A stretch of DNA of 6,842 nt from 13-1-40CM-64-14 sp036393975 (GCA_036393975.1 DASWFZ010000179.1:1-6842), one strand, 5' to 3'; shown: positions 1 through 5,389, counted from the first letter of the stretch. Notes: generated by a model not told the origin, from the sequence alone. Made by a program: numbers and translations.

Positions 1-1
1 C

Positions 2-553
2 TACTACATCTATGACCTGGTCCCCCTCGGCCACGCGCTGTACTACCTGAGCATGGCCAAAGTGTACGACGAGTGGATCTCGAAAATTACGAAGCTGCGG
101 GAGGAGATGCGGGAGTACGACGAGATGGTCACCCGCATCAAGCGGCAGAAGACGACGGACGAAGACCAAATCCTCACCGAGCTGCAGTACATCCGTACCC
201 GCATCGGGACCTCGTCGAAAATTCTCACCGACAAGCAGAAGACCGCCTTCTTTTTCGTCCTGGTCCCTGAAGAGATGATCTTGCTGGATACTCAGAAGGC
301 GGCGACTCTGTTCCAGCAGTTCGATGTCCCGATCGCCGGGTATATCGTCAATCGCGTCCTGCCCGATACCCTGCTCCAGCAGCAGGTGCCTCCGTACCTG
401 AAGCACCAGATCGACCAGCAGCACACGTATCTGGACCACATCCGGCGCATGTATGGCAACGACGTGCTGGCATACGTGCCGGAACTCGAGCGCGATGTCA
501 CAGGTCTAAAGATGATCGAACGACTCGCGGGGATCATGTATGACGGCCGCTAA
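2..553 (+). CDS. ArsA/Get3-family ATPase, C-terminal part (5' end outside window)
   Basis: The frame is open from base 2, so this is the 3' part of a longer gene; an internal ATG at 53 is not the start. The visible 183 residues begin in the switch II region, reading D-L-V-P-L-G-H where the family has D-T-A-P-T-G-H, followed by a helix (GHALYYLSMAKVYDEW). They continue through a charged helical segment, the strand AFFFVLVPEEM, the nucleotide-base motif I-V-N-R (about 346-357) and the C-terminal motif V-P-E-L-E-R-D-V-T-G. These features and the close resemblance to the next gene place it in the ArsA/Get3 (TRC40) family, whose members use ATP for tail-anchored protein targeting or for arsenite export. 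No cysteine is visible, so arsenite-site cysteines and the Get3 zinc CxxC are absent from this part. The P-loop lies outside the window. The gene overlaps the next by 14 bases, implying translational coupling. Family call is firm; function is unknown. Confidence 0.88.
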   Translation, partial: YYIYDLVPLGHALYYLSMAKVYDEWISKITKLREEMREYDEMVTRIKRQKTTDEDQILTELQYIRTRIGTSSKILTDKQKTAFFFVLVPEEMILLDTQKAATLFQQFDVPIAGYIVNRVLPDTLLQQQVPPYLKHQIDQQHTYLDHIRRMYGNDVLAYVPELERDVTGLKMIERLAGIMYDGR

Positions 554-1565
554 GGCGCCGGCGCTCCATTCCGCCAGCGCCCCAGCAAATCTGATCACCA
601 AGTCCTTGCGCGCTTACGTCGCCGCGCACCCTGACCTCAAGTACGTGTTCTTTGGTGGCAAGGGAGGGGTGGGCAAGACGGTCATGGCCGGGGCGACGGC
701 CGTGTGGCTGGCCCAACAGGGCCGGCGGACGATCCTGGTCTCCACGAACCCGGTCCACAGTTTGTCCGGTCTCCTCGGGCAGAACGTCTTCGGCCAGCAC
801 ACCCCGGTGCACACCGTGGACCGGCTGCGGGCTTTCGAGATTGACACGAAAGACACGATCGCGCGCTCCAAGCAGGAGATCCGGGAGAAGATCCAGTGGT
901 TTTTGAAGTTTGCGGAGATTTCCACCAAAGCCGACGAGTTTGTGGAGTCAGCCAGCATGAATCCTGCCTTTGAAGAGTCGGCAATGTTTGAGAACATGCT
1001 GGACCTGATGATCAAAGACGAGTACGACGCCTACGTATTTGACACCGCGCCCACGGCGAACGCCCGGCGTCTGCTGGGGATGTCCAAGGTCTACTCGTTG
1101 TGGGTCAACAAGATGATGAAGTCCCGTCAGGAGGCCCAAACCCTGCGCGAAGCATTGTCTTTTACGAAGAAGAAAGAAGCCGATCCGTTGATGGCGTACC
1201 TGACCAGCCTCCGCGGACGCATGGCCCGCGCGCAGACCCTGCTCACCAATCCCGAGCAGACCGCGTTTTTCTTCGTGACGCTGCCGGAGGCTCTGCCGAT
1301 TGCGGTCGTCCGGCGGTTTATCGGCTGGTTCCATGACTTCGGGATCCCCGTCGGCGGGGTCGTCGTCAACCGTCTGATCCAAACCGACACCGTCGGGCCT
1401 GAGACATCAGATTTCGTGCGCAACCGCATGGCCATGCAGCAGGGCTACATGCAGGAAATCTACCAGACGTTCGAAGGGCTCGTCCGGGCCATTATCCCGC
1501 TCTATGATACGGAAGTGCGGGGGGTCCCCGCGCTCGAACACCTGAGCAAAGCCCTGTTCTCATAA
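540..1565 (+). CDS. ArsA/Get3-family ATPase, second paralog, with switch I Asp-to-Asn change
   Basis: 341 residues, a usual length for a single-domain ArsA/Get3 protein. The deviant Walker A GGKGGVGKT is at residues 39-47, with signature Lys41 and P-loop Lys46. Switch I reads S-T-N-P-V-H-S at 68-74, where the family has S-T-D-P-A-H; Asn70 replaces the Asp that Get3 and ArsA need for Mg2+/hydrolysis (codon AAC, 747-749). Switch II is D-T-A-P-T-A-N (168-174), so the Gly-His after D-T-A-P-T is lost. The helical region at about 105-160 corresponds to the client or metalloid-binding subdomain. VVVNR and the C-terminal I-P-L-Y-D-T-E-V-R-G motif are intact. The protein has no cysteine, which rules out canonical arsenite or zinc binding. 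The ATG at 540 lies inside the preceding gene, with GGGGA at 529-533 as a modest ribosome site. It may bind ATP without hydrolysing it well and may pair with the upstream paralog; both are inference. The cellular role is not known. Confidence 0.92.
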   Translation: MTAAKAPALHSASAPANLITKSLRAYVAAHPDLKYVFFGGKGGVGKTVMAGATAVWLAQQGRRTILVSTNPVHSLSGLLGQNVFGQHTPVHTVDRLRAFEIDTKDTIARSKQEIREKIQWFLKFAEISTKADEFVESASMNPAFEESAMFENMLDLMIKDEYDAYVFDTAPTANARRLLGMSKVYSLWVNKMMKSRQEAQTLREALSFTKKKEADPLMAYLTSLRGRMARAQTLLTNPEQTAFFFVTLPEALPIAVVRRFIGWFHDFGIPVGGVVVNRLIQTDTVGPETSDFVRNRMAMQQGYMQEIYQTFEGLVRAIIPLYDTEVRGVPALEHLSKALFS

Positions 1566-1608
1566 CCCCCTTCCCCGCCGTCTCGAGTCCTGGTCTCGCC
1601 GAAAGTTC

Positions 1609-1614
1609 TTGACA
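1609..1614 (+). promoter_or_regulatory. Possible -35 element upstream of the ArsR operon
   Basis: TTGACA is an exact match to the sigma-70 -35 consensus, and it sits just upstream of the inverted repeat at 1627-1650. A promoter is expected here because the preceding gene ends at 1565 and a regulator follows. No convincing -10 lies at 16-18 bp spacing: the best candidate, AACCAT at 1633-1638, matches three of six. The call is therefore weak. The same TTG could also be read as a start codon for a longer ArsR protein. Confidence 0.3.
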
Positions 1615-1626
1615 TTTTCGCTCAAA

Positions 1627-1650
1627 ATCCACAACCATGTGGTTGTGGAT
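1627..1650 (+). promoter_or_regulatory. Perfect 10-bp inverted repeat, probable ArsR-family operator over the start codon
   Basis: Arms ATCCACAACC (1627-1636) and GGTTGTGGAT (1641-1650) are exact reverse complements around the 4-base centre ATGT. ArsR-family dimers bind such imperfect or perfect dyads in their own promoters. The dyad lies at the head of the ArsR/SRPBCC operon and contains the probable GTG start (1639-1641), so a bound repressor would block transcription initiation or early elongation. The core CAACCAT-GTGGTTG resembles dyads I associate with ArsR-SRPBCC operons, in which the start codon and first Val codons are part of the repeat. That resemblance is from memory and has not been searched. 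Confidence 0.7.
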
Positions 1651-2001
1651 ACTCTCGGGCCGACCTTTGCGGCCCTCTCTGATCCCACCCGCCGGTCGAT
1701 CGTGGACCGACTTAGCCGGGGACCAGCCCCGATCAGAGAACTGGCGCGGCCCTTTGCCATGTCGCAGCAGGCTATCTCGAAGCACGTGGCCTACTTGGAG
1801 CGCGCCCACCTGATTCACAAGCAGCGCGCCGGGCGGCAGCACCTGTGCACCCTGAACCCCGCCGCCCTCCGCACAGTCGCCCTGTGGGCGGAAAGCTACC
1901 GGCGGCTGTGGGAGAAGAACTTTCAGCGTCTTGATGCTCTTCTGGAGGAGATGAAGACCTTGAAGAAGCGGGGACAGGCCACAAGGAGAGATAGCAAATG
2001 A
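1639..2001 (+). CDS. ArsR-family winged-helix transcriptional repressor (SRPBCC-operon type)
   Basis: 120 residues from GTG 1639. The family opening T-F-A-A-L-S-D-P-T-R-R falls at residues 9-19, and the recognition helix M-S-Q-Q-A-I-S-K-H-V-A-Y-L-E-R at 41-55, followed by the wing A-G-R-Q-H-L and a C-terminal dimerisation helix. There is one cysteine (Cys70) and no ELCVCDL-type metal site, so it should not sense arsenite; its ligand is unknown. The GTG start puts the DPTRR motif at its usual distance from the N terminus. A longer TTG start at 1609 would add ten residues, none matching the family, and would translate the whole dyad. No good ribosome site precedes either start, so leaderless translation is possible. 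The stop overlaps the next ATG (ATGA). It probably represses its own operon through the dyad at 1627-1650. Family call is firm; the exact start is less certain. Confidence 0.88.
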   Translation: MVVDTLGPTFAALSDPTRRSIVDRLSRGPAPIRELARPFAMSQQAISKHVAYLERAHLIHKQRAGRQHLCTLNPAALRTVALWAESYRRLWEKNFQRLDALLEEMKTLKKRGQATRRDSK

Positions 2002-2495
2002 AGAACAGCGACACTTTGAAAGTGACGCCGTCGGGGGATCGAGAGATCGTCATCACGAGATTGTTTGACGCCCCGCCCGGACTGGTGTTTGACGCGTTGA
2101 CGAAGCCGGAGCTGATCCGGCGATGGCTCTTAGGACCGGGGGGATGGTCGATGACGGTGTGCACCGTGGATCTCCGGGTTGGCGGGGCATACCGGTATGT
2201 GTTGCGCAACGATCGGAACGGAACGGAGATGGGGTGGGGGGGCACCTATCGCGAGATCGCGCGCCCGGAGCGAATCGTGCACACCGAGCGGTTCGATCAG
2301 CCCGTGTACCCAGGAGAATCCGTGATTACGACCGTGTTGACGGAAAAGGGCGGCAAGACCATCTTCACGGCCCGGTTGCTCTTCGACTCGAAGACGGCGC
2401 GCGACACCGTCCTGTCCTCCGGCATGGTGCGGGGCGCGGCGGCGATCTGGGACAAGCTGGAGCAGGTGCTGGAGAGCCAGGGGCAGACAGCGTGA
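1998..2495 (+). CDS. SRPBCC / AHSA1-like (Aha1 C-terminal-type) ligand-binding protein
   Basis: 165 residues, normal for the single-domain bacterial AHSA1 group of the START/Bet v 1-like fold, which forms a hydrophobic ligand cavity. The opening R-E-I-V-I-T-R-L-F-D-A-P (about residues 15-26) is followed by V-F-D-A-L-T-K-P-E-L-I-R-R-W. A central V-G-G-A-Y-R-Y and W-G-G-T-Y-R-E-I section comes next, then the C-terminal helix with G-M-V-R-G ... W-D-K-L-E-Q-V-L, all typical of the family. It is cytoplasmic, with no signal peptide. AAGGAG at 1983-1988 lies 9 bases before the ATG, which overlaps the ArsR stop, so the two genes are translationally coupled. Proteins of this type in ArsR-led operons are common but rarely have a known substrate. 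The name Hsp90 activator often given to them does not imply that role here. Confidence 0.9.
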   Translation: MKNSDTLKVTPSGDREIVITRLFDAPPGLVFDALTKPELIRRWLLGPGGWSMTVCTVDLRVGGAYRYVLRNDRNGTEMGWGGTYREIARPERIVHTERFDQPVYPGESVITTVLTEKGGKTIFTARLLFDSKTARDTVLSSGMVRGAAAIWDKLEQVLESQGQTA

Positions 2496-2514
2496 GTTCA
2501 AATCCGTCAACACT

Positions 2515-2522
2515 AAGGAGGG
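2515..2522 (+). promoter_or_regulatory. Strong ribosome binding site fixing the start of the small VOC gene
   Basis: AAGGAGGG ends five bases before ATG 2528. The frame of that gene stays open upstream to about 2123, through the SRPBCC gene in another frame. This site shows that translation begins at 2528 and not at the distant upstream ATG. Confidence 0.85.
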
Positions 2523-2527
2523 TCTCC

Positions 2528-2872
2528 ATGGATCAGGGGGTCAGGTTGTTAGTCTATCCCGTTAAAGACCTCACTCGAGCAAAGGCGCTCTACAGCAAGT
2601 TTTTGGGGACAGCGCCGTATGTTGAGGGGCCGTACTATGTCGGTTTTCGAGTGGGAGAGCAAGAAATCGGGTTAGATCCCAATGGCCACAAGCAAGGAAT
2701 GACAGGGCCTATCGGCTATGTGTACGTGAACGACATAAAGAAAAGTCGGCAACTGCTCCTCGATGCCGGCGCCCACCCCCATCAAGAGATCAAAGATGTT
2801 GGCGGGGGCAGGCTGGTTGCGACGGTCAAAGACGCCGATGGGAACATCATCGGGCTTGTTCAGTCCCCTTAA
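2528..2872 (+). CDS. Small VOC-family (glyoxalase/bleomycin-resistance fold) protein
   Basis: 114 residues, the length of a single two-module VOC domain. The first beta-alpha-beta module runs from V-R-L-L-V-Y-P-V-K-D-L-T-R-A-K-A-L-Y to F-R-V-G-E-Q-E-I-G-L. The second begins near G-Y-V-Y-V-N-D-I and ends with the characteristic D-A-D-G-N-I-I-G-L-V-Q. The usual metal-binding His/Glu positions appear to be occupied by Tyr and Gln, which suggests a non-metal member such as a binding or resistance protein; this assignment is by eye. It lies 32 bases after the SRPBCC stop and 12 bases before the next VOC gene, within the ArsR operon. Hand-counted GC over 2521-2700 is 94 of 180 (52%), clearly below the flanks, so it may have a different history. 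The substrate cannot be told. Confidence 0.85.
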   Translation: MDQGVRLLVYPVKDLTRAKALYSKFLGTAPYVEGPYYVGFRVGEQEIGLDPNGHKQGMTGPIGYVYVNDIKKSRQLLLDAGAHPHQEIKDVGGGRLVATVKDADGNIIGLVQSP

Positions 2873-2877
2873 GGAGG
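2871..2877 (+). promoter_or_regulatory. Ribosome binding site overlapping the preceding stop codon
   Basis: AAGGAGG shares its two leading A residues with the TAA stop (2870-2872) of the small VOC gene and lies seven bases before ATG 2885. The overlap suggests tight translational coupling of the two VOC genes. Confidence 0.8.
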
Positions 2878-2884
2878 ATCTCAG

Positions 2885-3358
2885 ATGCAGAAGATCACGA
2901 CCTTCCTGACCTACAACGATCAGGCCGAGCAGGCGGCCAATCTCTACATCTCCGTTTTCCCGAACTCCAAGATCGTGAGCGTGACGCGGTATGGCGCCTC
3001 CGGGCCGGGACCCAAAGGATCAGTGATGTCTGTCTCGTTTCAGCTCGCAGGGCAAGACTTCTTTGCCCTCAACGGCGGTGCGTCGTTCAAGTTCGCGGAA
3101 GGCATTTCGCTGTTTGTCAATTGCGAGACTCAAGCAGAAATCGACGACCTGTGGGAAAAGCTCTCCCGCGGGGGAAAGCCAGGCCCGTGCGGCTGGCTGA
3201 CGGACAAGTTTGGGGTGTCATGGCAGATCGTTCCGTCCGTTCTCGGCAAGTACTTGAGTGATAAGGATGCGGGGAAGTCGACCAGGGTCATGCAGGCGAT
3301 GCTTCAGATGACCAAGCTGGACATCAGCAAACTCAAGCGGGCGTACGAACAAGCGTAA
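2885..3358 (+). CDS. PhnB-like VOC protein (3-demethylubiquinone-9 3-methyltransferase-like domain)
   Basis: 157 residues, normal for the PhnB/YjdN-like group. The N terminus Q-K-I-T-T-F-L-T-Y-N-D-Q-A-E-Q-A-A-N-L-Y-I-S-V-F-P (cut at Y21 to F25 for the helix end) gives the family's F-L-x-F-x-x-x-A-E-E-A-x-x-F-Y-x-x-x-F pattern. A-G-Q-D-F-F-A-L-N-G-G and the C-terminal C-G-W-L-T-D-K-F-G-V-S-W-Q-I-V-P block (Cys102 to Pro117) are diagnostic. The name referring to ubiquinone methyltransferase is a domain label and does not mean it methylates anything. In the cell it is a soluble cytoplasmic protein, last in the ArsR-led operon. Two VOC proteins and an SRPBCC protein under one repressor suggest handling or sequestration of a small organic compound, but that is inference. 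Confidence 0.9.
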   Translation: MQKITTFLTYNDQAEQAANLYISVFPNSKIVSVTRYGASGPGPKGSVMSVSFQLAGQDFFALNGGASFKFAEGISLFVNCETQAEIDDLWEKLSRGGKPGPCGWLTDKFGVSWQIVPSVLGKYLSDKDAGKSTRVMQAMLQMTKLDISKLKRAYEQA

Positions 3359-3359
3359 A

Positions 3360-3379
3360 CCGGACGTTTCTCCGTCTGG
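3360..3379. terminator. Weak hairpin between convergent genes, possible terminator
   Basis: CCGGACG (3360-3366) pairs with CGTCTGG (3373-3379), with one G-U wobble, across the 6-base loop TTTCTC. It lies just after the PhnB-like stop and about 37 bases beyond the stop of the convergent deacetylase gene. There is no T-tract on the plus strand and only a short TTTA on the minus side, so intrinsic termination is doubtful. Confidence 0.3.
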
Positions 3380-3415
3380 GTCACACTAAGAGCGGGGTGA
3401 TATCTCGGGAGCGGT

Positions 3416-4621
3416 CTACCTCGCGCGGGGAAGCGCAGGGTCCGAACGCCGTGCAGGCGCGCCCGCCGGCAGGTGGGCGAGAAGCGCTCCCACCGTGGTC
3501 AGCGCGAATCCGCGTTGGGCGAGCGCCTCGGCGGTTTCGGGAAGAATTCGGATCGTCCCGGGCACACCCTCATGCAAGAGGACGATTCCTCCACTGTCCG
3601 CTTGTCTCAGTACTTTTGCTTTCAGGGCATCCCCGCTCGGACTCGCGTAATCTCCGCCCCCCGCCGTCCACATCACCGTGGACAGGCCCAAGCTGTGGGC
3701 CACACGCATGAGATCGGTGGAGTACTCTCCATACGGTGGGCGGAAGTACCGGGGGGCCTGCCCAGTGACAGCGGCAATGACCTCCTGTGTACTGGCCAGC
3801 TCCTCGGTCATCTGCGCGACCGACAGCCGCGTGAGGTGGGGGTGGTGATAGGAATGATTGGCCACCTCATGGCCTGCTCGGACGATGGCCTGAACCAGGA
3901 ACGGGTACCGTTGGACGTTCTCTCCGGTGACGAAGAAGGTCGCCTTCACTCCCATCTGCGCTAAGGTGTCCAGCAGGAGGGTCGTGTAGATCGGAAATGG
4001 CCCATCATCGAAGGTTAGGGCTAAGGTGGCCTGCGCCCGATCCCCGCGATAGATGTCGGTCGGGGCCAAGGGGATCGTGTTCTGTGCGAGTCTGAAACGC
4101 CGCGGCGGCCTGCGGCCGGATGCCGGCTGCGCGCGGAGGCCCAGCGGGCGAGAATACCAGACTCGCGCGAGAGGCCGGACAACATCTGCAGGCGTGTAGC
4201 GCGCGGACAGGTCCGCAAACTCCCCCCGACTGATCGCGGCGGAGAAGATGACCGGGGCCGTCGTGGCGCGGCCGGTGGGGTCGTAATCTAGGCCGATGAG
4301 GTCCAGTTCGTCGAGTTGCGGAATGCGGGTGAGCGCCGTCCAGGCGATGCGGCCGGCAAAGGCCTGCATCTCTTGGGGGGACTCCATCCCGTCAAAATGC
4401 GTAAAGGTGACCTGGGCGACAGTGAGATGACCGTTCGTGTCAGCCGTCAGGTTGGTGATGCGGCCACTGATGCCTTCCATCCGGAGAGACTGCCGCAGCG
4501 CGTCTTCGACGTCTGGGCGCATGCGGACCATTTGCGGGATGGAATTCGCATGGACGTCCGGTATCGTCGCAACGACGAACGCGACGGTGACGACCATGAT
4601 CATAATACGGTGACGCATCAT
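3416..4621 (-). CDS. Secreted NodB-type polysaccharide deacetylase
   Basis: 401 residues from ATG 4621. A signal peptide occupies about residues 1-25 (basic M-M-R-H-R, a hydrophobic core, then V-H-A before Asn26). Residues 26-178 hold a region I do not recognise. The NodB (carbohydrate esterase 4) domain runs from about 198 to 380 and carries every expected motif. These are TFDDGP with Asp205/Asp206, H-S-Y-H-H-P with His256 and His260 (metal ligands with Asp206), R-P-P-Y-G at 294-298, Trp318 and L-L-H-E with His350. Most relatives read LLHD, so Glu351 is a mild change. The enzyme should remove N- or O-acetyl groups from an extracytoplasmic polysaccharide or peptidoglycan, with metal. ATG 4621 is preceded by GGAG, whereas the frame extends upstream only to a TTG at 4696 that would bury the signal peptide. 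The gene stands alone on this strand. The domain call is firm; the substrate is unknown. Confidence 0.92.
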   Translation of the reverse strand: MMRHRIMIMVVTVAFVVATIPDVHANSIPQMVRMRPDVEDALRQSLRMEGISGRITNLTADTNGHLTVAQVTFTHFDGMESPQEMQAFAGRIAWTALTRIPQLDELDLIGLDYDPTGRATTAPVIFSAAISRGEFADLSARYTPADVVRPLARVWYSRPLGLRAQPASGRRPPRRFRLAQNTIPLAPTDIYRGDRAQATLALTFDDGPFPIYTTLLLDTLAQMGVKATFFVTGENVQRYPFLVQAIVRAGHEVANHSYHHPHLTRLSVAQMTEELASTQEVIAAVTGQAPRYFRPPYGEYSTDLMRVAHSLGLSTVMWTAGGGDYASPSGDALKAKVLRQADSGGIVLLHEGVPGTIRILPETAEALAQRGFALTTVGALLAHLPAGAPARRSDPALPRAR

Positions 4622-4630
4622 CACAGGTAC

Positions 4631-4634
4631 TCCA
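4631..4634 (-). promoter_or_regulatory. Ribosome binding site that sets the deacetylase start
   Basis: On the minus strand GGAG lies nine bases before ATG 4621 (12 before a second ATG at 4618). It supports a start immediately before the signal peptide and argues against the TTG at 4696. Confidence 0.6.
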
Positions 4635-4866
4635 CGTACTGCCGGGTAAGCGCGCCCATTAACCGGCAAGTTCCCCCAGCGGTTGGTGGGGCGCAATCGG
4701 TCGAAGAACTCATACTCATACCCTATCGGCTGAATTACTTCCTACTTCAGTGAGAGCAAGAAACACGCCATAGGCAGCGGGTGCAGGTCGAAACCCCTAA
4801 CCGATGAGGCAACTCCGTCGGGGGGTCGGCCGAGCCGTTCGCTACCCGCTCCTCCGGGTGTGGCGG

Positions 4867-4872
4867 TATAAT
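4867..4872 (+). promoter_or_regulatory. -10 element (exact TATAAT) before the hypothetical gene
   Basis: An exact TATAAT places a transcription start near 4879, about 30 bases before ATG 4909. No good -35 lies 16-18 bp upstream (ACCCGC at 17 bp) and no extended TGn motif precedes it, so an activator may be needed, or the match may be chance in GC-rich DNA. It supports the ATG at 4909 over the in-frame ATG at 4804, which is upstream of this element. Confidence 0.45.
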
Positions 4873-4908
4873 CTCCCCGTGCGCTCTGGAGTTGGACGGT
4901 TTCAAGTC

Positions 4909-5361
4909 ATGGCGACCCTACAGGCGGCGCGGGCGAAGACCTTGGGCGTGAGGCTGGCGAGCGCGCAGTCGTGGGGGCTGAATCGAGCCATCTACTACGC
5001 AGCGGCGAAGCGCGGGTTCAAGGGTGGGGCGGGCCCGGCCAAGCCGAAGAAATATGCGGCAACTTTCGGAGAATTTGCCCTGGGAGCCGACAAGGCGTAC
5101 AAGGTGAGCGCCGGCGGGAAGATGCTGTTCACGATCGGCGGGGAGATCCAGCGCCCCGAGGATTTCCGCAAGCAAATCGTGCAGCGGTTTGCGGGGACCT
5201 TCCGAGAGGCCTGGGAGGAAGCCGTGCGGATCATGCAGGCGTACCCGACCGCCGTGCTGGAATCCCCCCAGCAGTTCTACCTGCAAGTGTACCGACCACG
5301 CCGTGATGTGTTGGCGGCCAAGTGGACCGAGCGAGCTGCGAAAACGTCGGAGACGGTCTAA
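4909..5361 (+). CDS. Hypothetical protein, 150 residues, family not recognised
   Basis: I do not recognise this protein. From ATG 4909 it begins M-A-T-L-Q-A-A-R-A-K and has an alanine- and basic-rich first 40 residues (including S-W-G-L-N-R-A-I-Y-Y-A-A-A-K-R-G-F). A Lys/Gly/Pro-rich linker follows near 42-55, then a more structured section. That section has M-L-F-T-I-G-G-E-I-Q, an amphipathic helical stretch (R-Q-x-F-A-G-T-F-R-E-A-W-E-E-A style, about 90-110) and a Pro-Arg-Arg near the end. It has no cysteine, signal peptide or membrane segment, so it is probably cytoplasmic and basic at its N terminus. The frame is open back to ATG 4804, but that start lies upstream of the TATAAT and lacks a ribosome site. 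The chosen start has only weak GGAG at 4888-4891. It appears to be a single-gene transcript, 97 bases before the exporter genes. The ORF is probably real, on length, composition and promoter; the function is unknown. Confidence 0.7.
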   Translation: MATLQAARAKTLGVRLASAQSWGLNRAIYYAAAKRGFKGGAGPAKPKKYAATFGEFALGADKAYKVSAGGKMLFTIGGEIQRPEDFRKQIVQRFAGTFREAWEEAVRIMQAYPTAVLESPQQFYLQVYRPRRDVLAAKWTERAAKTSETV

Positions 5362-5389
5362 TGCCCACGGCTCACTGCCACACAAATCG

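Larger units (their letters stand above)
4622..4908. other. Divergent intergenic region
   Basis: 287 bases between the minus-strand deacetylase start and the plus-strand hypothetical gene. It must carry the promoters of both. On the plus side an exact TATAAT is at 4867-4872. On the minus side I see no convincing -35/-10 pair; the sequence reads TATGAG twice in a row near 4709-4720, a poor match. A short hairpin with a GCAA loop is at 4801-4821. No protein gene with a ribosome site and no tRNA was found here. Confidence 0.6.

Noticed and set aside
1609..1638. TTG 1609 as the ArsR start
   Set aside because: It has only a weak ribosome site, adds residues that do not fit the family, and coincides with TTGACA. 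GTG 1639 gives the normal distance to the DPTRR motif. The longer start remains possible.
1..2001. Arsenic resistance operon (ArsA next to ArsR)
   Set aside because: There is no ArsB, ArsC or ArsD. The visible ATPase sequences contain no cysteine for arsenite, and the ArsR protein lacks the cysteine metal motif and is coupled to SRPBCC/VOC genes instead.
2123..2872. A long 249-residue reading of the small VOC gene
   Set aside because: Its first 135 codons overlap the SRPBCC gene in another frame and resemble nothing. A strong AAGGAGGG site precedes ATG 2528, where the VOC domain begins.
4622..4696. TTG 4696 as the deacetylase start (426 residues)
   Set aside because: It would place 25 extra residues before the signal peptide and has no ribosome site; ATG 4621 has GGAG nine bases upstream.
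3397..4753. Plus-strand frames opposite the deacetylase gene
   Set aside because: They are antisense shadows of a gene with all NodB motifs, and their translations show no recognisable domain.
4775..4806. A tRNA-like T-arm (GGTCGAAACC near 4786-4797)
   Set aside because: The T-loop lacks the TTC, and no acceptor, D or anticodon arms could be folded around it on either strand.
4804..4908. ATG 4804 as the start of the hypothetical protein
   Set aside because: No ribosome site precedes it and it lies upstream of the TATAAT. The added Arg-rich residues look like translated non-coding DNA.
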